DNA of 64,000 nucleotides, from assembly GCF_003382565.3 (NCBI RefSeq), contig NZ_CP086253.1:682001-746000 (forward strand). Direction: 5' to 3'. Within the stretch, counting starts at the first letter, position 1. Each line of letters begins with the position of its first letter. The notes beneath the pieces were generated by a model, which made no database searches, was not told where the DNA came from, and saw nothing but the letters and a program-made list of their open reading frames with translations. Below are positions 15,796 to 24,323 of the stretch, piece by piece. Position numbers and translations under genes: made by a program. The DNA is from Pectobacterium aquaticum. GTDB lineage: Bacteria; Pseudomonadota; Gammaproteobacteria; Enterobacterales; Enterobacteriaceae.

Positions 15796-17976
15796 ATGAG
15801 AGAGCTGGGCTTTTTATTAAGTCTGAAAAACCAACTGAGTGCGCCGCTGGGACGGGCGCAGCAATCCGTTGAACAGTTTGCTAACCGCAGCGCGGAAGCG
15901 CTGGGCCGTGTGGCGATTGGCGCGGCGGGGTTGTGGGGCGTTGCTCAGAGCGTCAAAGGTTTGCTCGATCCCGCTAATGAAGTGAGAAAGGCGCTGGATG
16001 AATTATCAACCCGTAACGTCAGCACGCAATCGCTGGATAAAATTTACCAATCAGCTCAGGCATTCAGCACGGCTTACGGTAAGTCGGCGGCGGAGTTTGT
16101 CGCGTCTGCAACCGTCATTCGTAGTTCAGTCGCGGGAATAACGGACGACGAGCTACCCCGATATACCACAGGACTCAATACGCTGGCCGTGGCAACAAAA
16201 TCCAGTGCTGAAGGTGCCGCCAGTTACATGAATGACATGGCGAGTAACTTCAGTACCGTGGCAACGCGAATGGGCAATATTCCGTTTGCTGAAATGATGG
16301 CGTCAAAAGGGGCGTACATGGTGCAGAACTTTGGCACCAGTCTGGACGAACTCAAGGAGTTAGTGAAGTCCAGCAAGGGCACGGGCACCCAGATGGGTGT
16401 CGGCATGGATGAACAATTTGCCGTCATGGGGATGCTGAAGCAGACAAAAGGCACGGAAGCGGGCGGGATTTATGATGCGTTTCTGAAATCAGCGGTGGAA
16501 GGTGGGAAACAGCTCGGTCTGAGTTTCACCGATGCGCAAGGCAAGATGTTGCAATTCCCCGATATTCTGCAAAAGCTCCAGGGCAAATTTGGCAGCTCGA
16601 TCGAGGGGAACATCAAAGCGCAGGCAGCGTTAAACAAGGCGTTTGGCGACGGTGCGCAGGCATTAACGGCGACGTGGGGCCAGGCGGATAAATTGCGTCA
16701 GCATATGCGTGATATGGGCAATACGCAGGGGCTTGATCGTGCCACGGACATGGCGAAAAAAATGGCTGACATGTGGGAACGTCTCGATAAGGTCTGGGAG
16801 CGTATTCGGGTATCGATCGGGATGCGGTTGATCCCTGCTATTTCTCCCCTCGGCAATACCGTGATCGCCATCGGTGAAAAATTCGCTAAATGGCTGGATA
16901 TGTTCCCGAATATCGCCCGTTGGTTGGGTTATGTGGCGCTCGGTACGCTGGCATTTGCGGCAGCGGGGGCGACGGCTAATATCGTGTTTGGCCTGTCCCG
17001 ATTTATCTGGACGGGGCTGTTACCGCTCTGGTCGCTCGGTACGAAGTCCGTGGCGCTGGTCACGGGTAAATTAAACATTATGGCGGCGATCGGCACAAAG
17101 GCCACGACGGCAATGAACTGGCTGAAGTCATCATTTATCGTCACAAAAGTTGCCGCCTGGGCAGCGGCCATCGGTGTTAATGCGGTTATCTGGCCGATCC
17201 TCGCCATTATTGCTGCTATCGCGTTGGTTGTGGTCGCCGTCGTGAAGTTTTGGCATCCCATCAAGGCCTTTTTTAAAGGGTTTGTGAGTGGCTTTGGTGA
17301 GGCATCCGGCGCGCTTGCGCCACTGTCTCCACTGTTTGACCTGCTGGGAGCCGCGATCGGGATTGTCTGGCAAGGGGTGAAAGCCCTGTTTGGCTGGTTC
17401 ACCGACTTGCTGACGCCGATTGCGTATTCCTCTGAAGAGCTGGCTGGCGTCACATCAGCTGGTGAGGCGTTCGGACGTATTGTTGCGGAGGCTATCGGCT
17501 GGATCCTGGCTCCCATCGGTTGGGTGATTGAGGCGTGCCGTGTGCTGGATGGTGTTTTTTCTGACCTCTGGTCATCGATCCAGCGTGGGTGGGAAATGGC
17601 CGTGAATTTTTTTGCGGGGCTATCCCCTGTTGCGGCCTTTAGCGGGTTTGTTGATTCGATAACCAATATTTTTAACGGGCTGTGGGCCTCGCTAATGGAC
17701 TCGTTTACCCAGACCTACAACTTCATTGCTAAAGGGCTGAATTACCTGCCTGGCATCAATATTGACCTGAAGCCTACCACGGGCAGCGGATTGGCCGCGC
17801 CTGCTGGCGTCACTGCGCCAGCGATGCAGAACGGCGGGATTTCCAAAACCTTGCAGACAAATAATCAGAGTACAGCGAATACACGCAAAACAGAGATTGC
17901 CAGCGTGAATATCTATCCACCGAACGGCGCAACGTTTACCAGTATCGCAGAATCTCAGGAGCTGGCCGCAGGATGA
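15796..17976 (+). CDS. Tail tape measure protein
   Basis: 726 residues (P2 gpT 815). The N-terminal half resembles the TP901-family tape measure core (ASYMNDMASNF, FGTSLDELKELV segments); the middle has several strongly hydrophobic segments (about 375-400, 450-485, 505-530 and 540-570) that could cross the host membrane at DNA entry. The length of this protein sets tail length. The ribosome site AGGGAA is placed close to the ATG. Its stop overlaps the next gene (ATGA at 17973). Confidence 0.93.
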   Translation: MRELGFLLSLKNQLSAPLGRAQQSVEQFANRSAEALGRVAIGAAGLWGVAQSVKGLLDPANEVRKALDELSTRNVSTQSLDKIYQSAQAFSTAYGKSAAEFVASATVIRSSVAGITDDELPRYTTGLNTLAVATKSSAEGAASYMNDMASNFSTVATRMGNIPFAEMMASKGAYMVQNFGTSLDELKELVKSSKGTGTQMGVGMDEQFAVMGMLKQTKGTEAGGIYDAFLKSAVEGGKQLGLSFTDAQGKMLQFPDILQKLQGKFGSSIEGNIKAQAALNKAFGDGAQALTATWGQADKLRQHMRDMGNTQGLDRATDMAKKMADMWERLDKVWERIRVSIGMRLIPAISPLGNTVIAIGEKFAKWLDMFPNIARWLGYVALGTLAFAAAGATANIVFGLSRFIWTGLLPLWSLGTKSVALVTGKLNIMAAIGTKATTAMNWLKSSFIVTKVAAWAAAIGVNAVIWPILAIIAAIALVVVAVVKFWHPIKAFFKGFVSGFGEASGALAPLSPLFDLLGAAIGIVWQGVKALFGWFTDLLTPIAYSSEELAGVTSAGEAFGRIVAEAIGWILAPIGWVIEACRVLDGVFSDLWSSIQRGWEMAVNFFAGLSPVAAFSGFVDSITNIFNGLWASLMDSFTQTYNFIAKGLNYLPGINIDLKPTTGSGLAAPAGVTAPAMQNGGISKTLQTNNQSTANTRKTEIASVNIYPPNGATFTSIAESQELAAG

Positions 17977-18302
17977 GTGATGCACTGTATTTTGACCTGC
18001 TAATCACTGACGGTGATTTCACGCTGAATACCGGCAATGAACCGCAGTTGTGTAATAACCGCGTCAGCATTGCGCAGGATGTGGTTCACCGGCTGATTGA
18101 ATCAGGGCTGGTTAAGCAACTGGTTGCTGAACGCAGTCCGGTATTGCGCAGTGACATCATGTTACGCATGGAACTGCTGACAGAAGAAGATACGCGCCTG
18201 GTGCCAGGGACGGTGGTTATCCGTGATAACGGTCGCGGGAATTATTTCATTGATGCTGAAACGTATGATTTCGGCCCGATCTCAGTGAGTGAATCATTAT
18301 GA
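17973..18302 (+). CDS. Small baseplate protein (gp25/W-like position, DUF2590 type)
   Basis: 109 residues between the tape measure and baseplate J genes. P2-like and HP1-like phages put a gp25/gpW-type baseplate wedge protein here; the sequence (LLITDGDFTLNTGNEPQ, an embedded DVVHRLIESGL helix) fits the DUF2590 proteins of HP1-like phages. The role as a wedge component is inferred from position. Both ends overlap neighbouring genes by four bases. Confidence 0.72.
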   Translation: MSDALYFDLLITDGDFTLNTGNEPQLCNNRVSIAQDVVHRLIESGLVKQLVAERSPVLRSDIMLRMELLTEEDTRLVPGTVVIRDNGRGNYFIDAETYDFGPISVSESL

Positions 18303-19483
18303 ATAATCGCCCCAATCCCGACTATGAACGCATTCTGGCTGAACAGGGTATGCCTGTTACCGAGAAACAGATCCGTGCAGAGTTTGACGAGGTCGTTTCT
18401 GATGCGGGCATGATAACGAACACGTCCCGCATGTCCCCGTTCTGGCGATTAATCACGGCGATTGTTACTGCGCCGGTGATGTGGCTAAAGAATGCGCTGG
18501 TCAACACAGTGATGAAAAACCTGTATCTGGCGACGGCCAGCGGGGCGTTTGTTGATGTGTTCGCCTGGGCGGTCAATCTGGAGCGCAAGGGGGCCGTGGG
18601 GGCGCGTGGGGTGATTACGTTCACTAAGTTCGATCCCGATATAACCGCCGTTGTGCCTGCGGGAACCCAAATCCAGACGGAACGTATCAACGGCACCGTC
18701 TACAGACTGACAACAGACGCTGATTTTACTATCGATGCGGGCGTCAGAAGTGCCCCGATTCCCGTGACGGCCACGCTTGCCGGTAGCGGGCATAACCTCG
18801 CACCAGGCTACTACCGAATTTTACCCGTTGGTGTAGACAATATTGAACATATTGTTAACGACGATGACTGGCTGACCGCGCCAGGGGCGGATGTTGAATC
18901 TGATGACGAGCTGCGTGACCGCGTGCGCAATCAGTTTAATTTGCCTGGGCAATATCACATTGATGCCGTTTATCGCGGCGCGATTGCGCAGATTGCAGGG
19001 CTGACAACTGACCGCATCTTTTTTCAACATGATGCGCCACGCGGGCCAGGTACAGCCAATGTCTTTTTGTTGCTGGATTCCGGCGTTGCCAGCCAGCCGT
19101 TTATCGATACCGTCAATGATTATGTGATGGCGCAAGGGCACCACGGGCACGGTGATGATGTGCTGTGCCTGCCCCTGCCGGAGTTTGACGTAACGCTCGA
19201 TGTTACGGTTTACCTGAAAAATTATGAAAACTTCACGATTCAGGAATTGCAGGCGTTACGCGTTAACGTGCTGGATCTGATCCGCTGTGCATTTCGCCAA
19301 AACACCGATTATGACGTGAAAAAGACATGGCCCTATTCCCGTTTTTCCTTCTCAAACTTGGCAGGGGAATGTCATCAGTATTTTCCTGTAATCGAGTCAA
19401 TCACTTTCAGTGAGTCAGACATTGTCAGTGAGCTGAGCATTCCGCGCCTGTCGGGTGTCAGCGTGGTATTTAAAAATGTCTGA
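18299..19483 (+). CDS. Baseplate J-like protein
   Basis: 394 residues with the Baseplate_J signature: an N-terminal helical region, a central PVTATLAGSGHNLAPG segment typical of the family, and TAPGADVESDDELRDRVR (about 195-215), which is highly characteristic. P2 gpJ is 302 residues; HP1-type J proteins are longer, as here. It forms the edge of the baseplate wedge. The stop overlaps the start of the following gpI-like gene. Confidence 0.93.
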   Translation: MNNRPNPDYERILAEQGMPVTEKQIRAEFDEVVSDAGMITNTSRMSPFWRLITAIVTAPVMWLKNALVNTVMKNLYLATASGAFVDVFAWAVNLERKGAVGARGVITFTKFDPDITAVVPAGTQIQTERINGTVYRLTTDADFTIDAGVRSAPIPVTATLAGSGHNLAPGYYRILPVGVDNIEHIVNDDDWLTAPGADVESDDELRDRVRNQFNLPGQYHIDAVYRGAIAQIAGLTTDRIFFQHDAPRGPGTANVFLLLDSGVASQPFIDTVNDYVMAQGHHGHGDDVLCLPLPEFDVTLDVTVYLKNYENFTIQELQALRVNVLDLIRCAFRQNTDYDVKKTWPYSRFSFSNLAGECHQYFPVIESITFSESDIVSELSIPRLSGVSVVFKNV

Positions 19484-20108
19484 GTTTAAAACGTGGCTGG
19501 ATAGTCAGACGTTACCGCCGTGGATGGACAACGGGGAACCGCTCAAGCTGTTTACGGCCGTTAAACAATTTTGGCTGAAAACCTATGGCTGGATGCAATT
19601 TCCCTTGCAACAGTTTGACGCTGAAACCTGTGACGTGGCGCTACTGGATGCGATGGCGTACCAGCGCGATATCCAGCGGTTTAACGGGGAGCCGTTGGCG
19701 CTCTACCGCAAGCGGGTGAAATTCGCGTTTATCAACGCGGTTGATGCGGGCAGCGTTGCAGGGTTCATCAACATCTTCAAGCGGCTGGATGTCGGGGATG
19801 TGACGCTGTCCGAGCGGCAGCCCGCGCATGATTGGGATGTTGTCCTGGTGCAACTGAATGACGAGCAGCTCGGCACCTATAACACGTTGATGATGGATTT
19901 GATCCGTCAGTATGGCCGTACGTGCCGACGCTACTATTTTGATGTACAGAACATGGATACATCCCGCATTCGTGCCGCAGAGTTCAGTCATGACACCGCG
20001 TATTACGCCGCCGATGTTGACATTGTTCATGGGCTGGTCGAAGGGCGAATCCCAGCAAACGCCCCCGCGTTCACATCATCAACCGAATATTATACCGCCA
20101 GTCAGTGA
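19476..20108 (+). CDS. Tail protein I-like baseplate protein
   Basis: The ATG at 19476 lies eight bases inside the end of gpJ and gives 210 residues beginning MSEFKTW; a GTG at 19455 would add seven residues. Position after J and before the fibre, the size (P2 gpI 176) and a QFDAETCDVALLDAMAYQRDI segment (the family has leaders like L-A-W-x-D) support the Tail_P2_I assignment. gpI proteins link the baseplate to the tail fibre. Confidence 0.8.
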   Translation: MSEFKTWLDSQTLPPWMDNGEPLKLFTAVKQFWLKTYGWMQFPLQQFDAETCDVALLDAMAYQRDIQRFNGEPLALYRKRVKFAFINAVDAGSVAGFINIFKRLDVGDVTLSERQPAHDWDVVLVQLNDEQLGTYNTLMMDLIRQYGRTCRRYYFDVQNMDTSRIRAAEFSHDTAYYAADVDIVHGLVEGRIPANAPAFTSSTEYYTASQ

Positions 20109-20114
20109 GGTTTT

Positions 20115-22460
20115 ATGGCACAGAGTATTGTTACCCGTGCATTTGAAGCATGGAACGTAAAAAAAGTGCTGGATGGGCAACCCGCCGTTCCCGACCAGAT
20201 CGTTTTCGCCCTGAACCCTAATCAGGACGAGAATCAGGCGGTGAGCCGTGATGAAGGAATGCCCGCCGCTGCGGCAATCAAACACCGCGCCGCTATCACG
20301 CAATCAGGTGTACTCAATACTAACGCGGTGGTCTATTCCGTTGTGTTAGACACAGCGATCGGCGATTGGGATTACAACTGGATAGGACTCGTCGATAGCA
20401 AAACCAATACCGTGTTGATGATCGTCCACGTTCGCACCCAGCAAAAAATCAAAACGCAGAACGGCAGGCAGGGCAATAGCTTAACGCGCAATCTTGCTAT
20501 GCAGTTCGATGGGGCGGCGGCGGCGACACAAATCAACGTATCGGCAGCAACGTGGCAGATTGATTTTTCTGCGCGGTTGTTCGGGATGGATGAAGCGCAT
20601 CGGCTGGCCATGTTGGATTACTACGGTGCGGCGGCGTTTCTCAATGACGGGTTCCGTGTGTCACTGGCTAACGGTGTGGCCACGGTGATGGCGGGGATCG
20701 GGTATGTGGGCGGGTTACGGGCGCAGTTGGATGCGCCGGCAATGCTCAACGTATCGGCTAATACATCTGTCTGGCTGGACGTCAGCAGGCAGGGAACTGT
20801 AACGGGCGCATGGGAAAACCGTATCAAGTTTACTGCCGCTTCGCCCATTACAAGATTCAACAATTACACGGACGATGCAGGCTACGCGCACTATGTTACT
20901 AAACTGGCTGCTATCGTCAGTGGTCAGTTAACTGATAATCGTCCACTTTCTCCGATTGCCGATCTTGATAGTCGCTTTATTCTTAAAGACCAAAACGGCG
21001 CAGACATCCCAAATAAGCCGCTATTTCGGGAAAACGCGGGCATTACTGCGTTACTAAATGAAAAGGCGAACAGCAGCACCGTGTTGTTGCTAAAAGGGCC
21101 GATCGGCGCCAGCGATTTGGATACACTGGCGGGACAGAATTACCAGGGACGCTGGACGCAGGGAGATACAGCTAACGCGACAATCGCAAGACATTATCCA
21201 ATTGTTTCTGCTGGTTCTCTCGACGTCATTTATAACGCCGTGGCTGGGTATGGCACTGTTCAGATATATACAACGCATATATCAAACAGAATATTTGTAA
21301 GAAGCAAACCACTAACTACAGATCCTTGGTCTGACTGGGTTGAGGTTTGGACAAGTGCAAATCTACCTAACCCGATGACAACTGACACAGCGCAAACAAT
21401 AACGAACGCAAAATCATTTAAATCTGGACAGCAGCCCCTGCGGCTTCTGGCAGACGTGGAAGGTGCACCAATATTCATACCATTTTTTGACTCAAATGGG
21501 ACAACAAGAAAGGGCTTGGTCGGTCGAGGTTCAGCTAACAACAGTATCCAGATACTAAATGACGTCACAGCAGCAGGCATTATACTAGCCCCTAACGGCA
21601 ACATTAATCTGTCAACATCGGGGGCGGGCATTGTTAACTGGAATGGTCAGCAGGTCTTAATGTCTGGCAATGCGCAGACAATCGCAGGGATAAAAACATT
21701 TACAGCAAACCCAAGCATCGCGCGCGCTGGATTTCCGGGGATAGAATTTACAAATTCGTCTGTAGCCGCGAATGCGGTTGGGCGATACAAGCTTTTGACG
21801 TCCCCCACAGCCACGCTGATGCAAATATACAGCCGCGTTGATAGCGAAACAACGACAGGGCAAACAGTAATATCAATACCAACTGCGTCAACTGGAACCG
21901 CTCTAGTAACAGGAAATAACGCAGTGGCAGATGCTAACGGTTCGTGGGTTATGCCTGGTAGCGCTGGTTCAGTATCTATTAACGACCTAGCGGGCATCCC
22001 CCTGCCATTCCCAGCGGCCGTCGCGCCATCTGGCTGGCTCAAATGCAACGGGCAATCATTTGATAAAACCCTGTATCCGGTTTTAGCGTCCCGATACCCA
22101 TCCGGCGTATTGCCCGATTTGCGCGGCGAGTTCGTCCGTGGCTGGGATGATGGGCGGGGCGCTGATGCTGGGCGTGCGTTGCTGTCAGCGCAGGGCGACG
22201 CAATTAGAAACATCACAGGTAGCCTGTTTTATGGTTATGACGCAGATGTAGCGATAAAAAAAGCGAATTCATCAACAAGTGCGATGTATTACGATACTAG
22301 TGAAAAACTGCATGATACTGATAATTATATGAGTGTTGTGGATAGTCCAACAATGAACGCGTGGTATCCAGCTAAATTGGACGCGTCACGCGTCGTACCC
22401 ACAGCTAACGAAAACCGCCCCCGTAACATTGCATTTAACTACATTGTGAGAGCAGCATAA
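20115..22460 (+). CDS. Tail fibre protein (P2 gpH-like)
   Basis: 781 residues. The N-terminal ~150 residues attach to the baseplate (DUF3751/Phage_fiber-like, with YSVVLDTAIGDWDYNWIGLV). The middle is a long repetitive Thr/Asn/Ala-rich shaft. Near the C-terminus is a phage collar-type domain (about 645-710) with GWLKCNGQSFDKTLYPVL and DLRGEFVRGWDDGRG, and the tip follows. The fibre sets host range. The stretch at about 21.2-21.95 kb is visibly more A/T-rich than the rest of the prophage, typical of exchanged fibre-tip DNA. The tail fibre assembly gene follows with a one-base overlap. Confidence 0.9.
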   Translation: MAQSIVTRAFEAWNVKKVLDGQPAVPDQIVFALNPNQDENQAVSRDEGMPAAAAIKHRAAITQSGVLNTNAVVYSVVLDTAIGDWDYNWIGLVDSKTNTVLMIVHVRTQQKIKTQNGRQGNSLTRNLAMQFDGAAAATQINVSAATWQIDFSARLFGMDEAHRLAMLDYYGAAAFLNDGFRVSLANGVATVMAGIGYVGGLRAQLDAPAMLNVSANTSVWLDVSRQGTVTGAWENRIKFTAASPITRFNNYTDDAGYAHYVTKLAAIVSGQLTDNRPLSPIADLDSRFILKDQNGADIPNKPLFRENAGITALLNEKANSSTVLLLKGPIGASDLDTLAGQNYQGRWTQGDTANATIARHYPIVSAGSLDVIYNAVAGYGTVQIYTTHISNRIFVRSKPLTTDPWSDWVEVWTSANLPNPMTTDTAQTITNAKSFKSGQQPLRLLADVEGAPIFIPFFDSNGTTRKGLVGRGSANNSIQILNDVTAAGIILAPNGNINLSTSGAGIVNWNGQQVLMSGNAQTIAGIKTFTANPSIARAGFPGIEFTNSSVAANAVGRYKLLTSPTATLMQIYSRVDSETTTGQTVISIPTASTGTALVTGNNAVADANGSWVMPGSAGSVSINDLAGIPLPFPAAVAPSGWLKCNGQSFDKTLYPVLASRYPSGVLPDLRGEFVRGWDDGRGADAGRALLSAQGDAIRNITGSLFYGYDADVAIKKANSSTSAMYYDTSEKLHDTDNYMSVVDSPTMNAWYPAKLDASRVVPTANENRPRNIAFNYIVRAA

Positions 22461-23074
22461 TGAGCAACTATTCAACACAAATCACTAACGCAGAACTGAA
22501 CGAACGTGGGCTGGCTATCAATTCCGGCTGGATTACCGTTTATCACGTTAACCCTGCAACACGCGAATATCAGTCAGCGAGTTACGAGTACGTCATGCAA
22601 GGCATTGGACTGCCTGCTGACAGCTACGCAGACGAACCCGAATTGCCGCCTGTCGGCAAAGCCCTGCGCCGTTCCACTGATGGCACATCGTGGGAGCAAG
22701 TGCCGGACTATCGCGGCCAGACGGTCTACAGTACGGAAACACGACAGCCGCAGACTGTTAGCCAGTTCGGCGAACTGCCGGATAACGTCACGCTGCTGAA
22801 ACCATCCACTGAGTTTGATGTCTGGAATGGGAAAAAGTGGGTGATCGATAAAGATGCGCAAGCCGCAGCCGCGCTCAAGGTTGCACAGCAAGAGTTGGCC
22901 ACCCGTCGCGCTTCTGCAACGTCACGCATCAATGAATTGACCTATGCCATTGATCTGGACATTGCGACAGATGAAGAAAAAGCCGCGCTGACTGAATGGC
23001 AGACCTACGCGGTGTTACTGAGCCGTATCGATGTGAACGCGGTGAAAATCGACTGGCCGGAGGCCCCACAGTAA
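22460..23074 (+). CDS. Tail fibre assembly protein (Tfa family)
   Basis: 204 residues of the caudoviral tail fibre assembly family: typical WEQVPDYRGQTVYSTETR region in the middle and a C-terminal LTEWQTYAVLLSRIDVN segment, which is near-universal in Tfa proteins (variants of YAVLLNRVD). Tfa acts as a chaperone for folding and trimerisation of the fibre encoded just upstream. It overlaps both neighbours by one base. Confidence 0.93.
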   Translation: MSNYSTQITNAELNERGLAINSGWITVYHVNPATREYQSASYEYVMQGIGLPADSYADEPELPPVGKALRRSTDGTSWEQVPDYRGQTVYSTETRQPQTVSQFGELPDNVTLLKPSTEFDVWNGKKWVIDKDAQAAAALKVAQQELATRRASATSRINELTYAIDLDIATDEEKAALTEWQTYAVLLSRIDVNAVKIDWPEAPQ

Positions 23075-23775
23075 TGTGGCATGAAAAACGCCTCGCCATT
23101 CCTGCGAACATGCGCCCGATCACGTGCTCGACAGTGATCGTCCATCCGTGGACGTTTGGTGTCGGGCACGCGGTGGAATCCGGTGTTTTTCTCAGTCCGC
23201 CCAATGCCGTTAACGCACTGGCGGGAAAGCTGACGGGCGCGCCTGCTAATCATGATGTCGTGATATTCATGATAACCGCGACCACGAACGAGCAGTTTAT
23301 TACGTTGTTAACTGCCGCCGCTGCCGTGTTCCCGTTGCCTGAGTTAACGCAGGTTCAGCGCCGCGCTCGTTCGGCATTGAGTCTGGCCGTAACGAAAATG
23401 CAGCGTCCCACGATGGCAGGCAGTTTGCCCGCTGCCGCGCCGCTGTCATTCAGTACGGCCAGACAGGCATCATCCGCGCAGGCGATGCAACAGGCTATCA
23501 GCCAGACGGGCGGGGCTGGGATGGCGGATATCGCCAACGCGTTGGCAGGGTTTGCTGTCCAGCGCCAGGCATTGTTGGCTGCGGCGGGCGAGACACTACA
23601 ACAGTTACAGGGGGCGTCCGTGCCGATTTGGGCACTGTCAGTCAACAACAGTATCGAAACGGCACTATTGGACATGCGGGAAAATATCCCCAACCCTGAT
23701 GCCGTGTTGACGCTGTGCATGATGTTTGTGGGTGAGGATTTAGGGCCGCTGCGTGAAATGGTGACAGAACGATGA
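23074..23775 (+). CDS. Prophage protein of unknown function (baseplate region)
   Basis: The ATG at 23074 overlaps the Tfa stop (TAATG), giving 233 residues. No domain recognised. It is alanine-rich in the second half (ARQASSAQAMQQAISQ onwards) with helical character and no signal peptide or membrane segment. It overlaps the following gene (ATGA at 23772), so it belongs to the same translational string as the two hub-region proteins. By analogy with HP1-like phages, a structural or assembly role at the distal tail tube is likely but not proven. Confidence 0.65.
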   Translation: MWHEKRLAIPANMRPITCSTVIVHPWTFGVGHAVESGVFLSPPNAVNALAGKLTGAPANHDVVIFMITATTNEQFITLLTAAAAVFPLPELTQVQRRARSALSLAVTKMQRPTMAGSLPAAAPLSFSTARQASSAQAMQQAISQTGGAGMADIANALAGFAVQRQALLAAAGETLQQLQGASVPIWALSVNNSIETALLDMRENIPNPDAVLTLCMMFVGEDLGPLREMVTER

Positions 23776-24323
23776 ATCAGATTATTGTGCTGGCGTTGGA
23801 TGGTGAGGCGATTTTGCTAAAAAATATTCTGGTGTCGCCGTCAATGCAAATTCAGGATAAAGACCAGAGCGGGCAGGCCAGCAGCACAGCCAGCGCAGAG
23901 CAGGGGATTAAGGGCAAGGAACTGCGGGTTTCCGGCCTGATCCCGTTTGCGGAGAAAACACAGCTTACCCGCCTGTTTGCACTGGCTGAGGCAAAGAGCG
24001 CGGACGGCAGCATGAAACGTTATCGTGTGGCGAATGAAGTTGCCCAGGCGATAAAATTCAGAGAGGCAACCTTTTCCGGCGCAGTCGATGCCGCGCCGCA
24101 GACTGACAAAATGGCCTGGCTGGTCAATTTCACGCTAAAAGAATTTTTCAGCGTCGCAGAGCGCAAGGCGGCGCAGGCCAGCGCGAAGGGCGGGATGGGG
24201 GCGACGGTTCAAACGGCCAGCGGTACGGGCAGCGCCGATGAGGGAGAAGAAAAGCTATCCTGGTTTGAATCCGTACTGAAGAAAATCGATAACAAGATTG
24301 GCCCCGCAGAGGAACAGACATGA
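23772..24323 (+). CDS. Putative baseplate complex protein (distal tube/hub adaptor)
   Basis: 183 residues. The N-terminal ~130 residues are a compact alpha/beta domain with KGKELRVSGLIPFAEKTQLTRLF, like small baseplate adaptor proteins of HP1-like phages; the C-terminal 45 residues are low-complexity (AQASAKGGMGATVQTASGTGS) and then acidic. It lies between an unknown protein and the hub-spike protein and overlaps both. A functional counterpart of P2 gpU or gpX is possible; the assignment is from context. Confidence 0.6.
   Translation: MNQIIVLALDGEAILLKNILVSPSMQIQDKDQSGQASSTASAEQGIKGKELRVSGLIPFAEKTQLTRLFALAEAKSADGSMKRYRVANEVAQAIKFREATFSGAVDAAPQTDKMAWLVNFTLKEFFSVAERKAAQASAKGGMGATVQTASGTGSADEGEEKLSWFESVLKKIDNKIGPAEEQT

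Noticed and set aside
16929..17666. 245-codon open frame antisense to the tape measure gene
   Set aside because: Low-complexity Ala/Thr/Pro product typical of a shadow frame.
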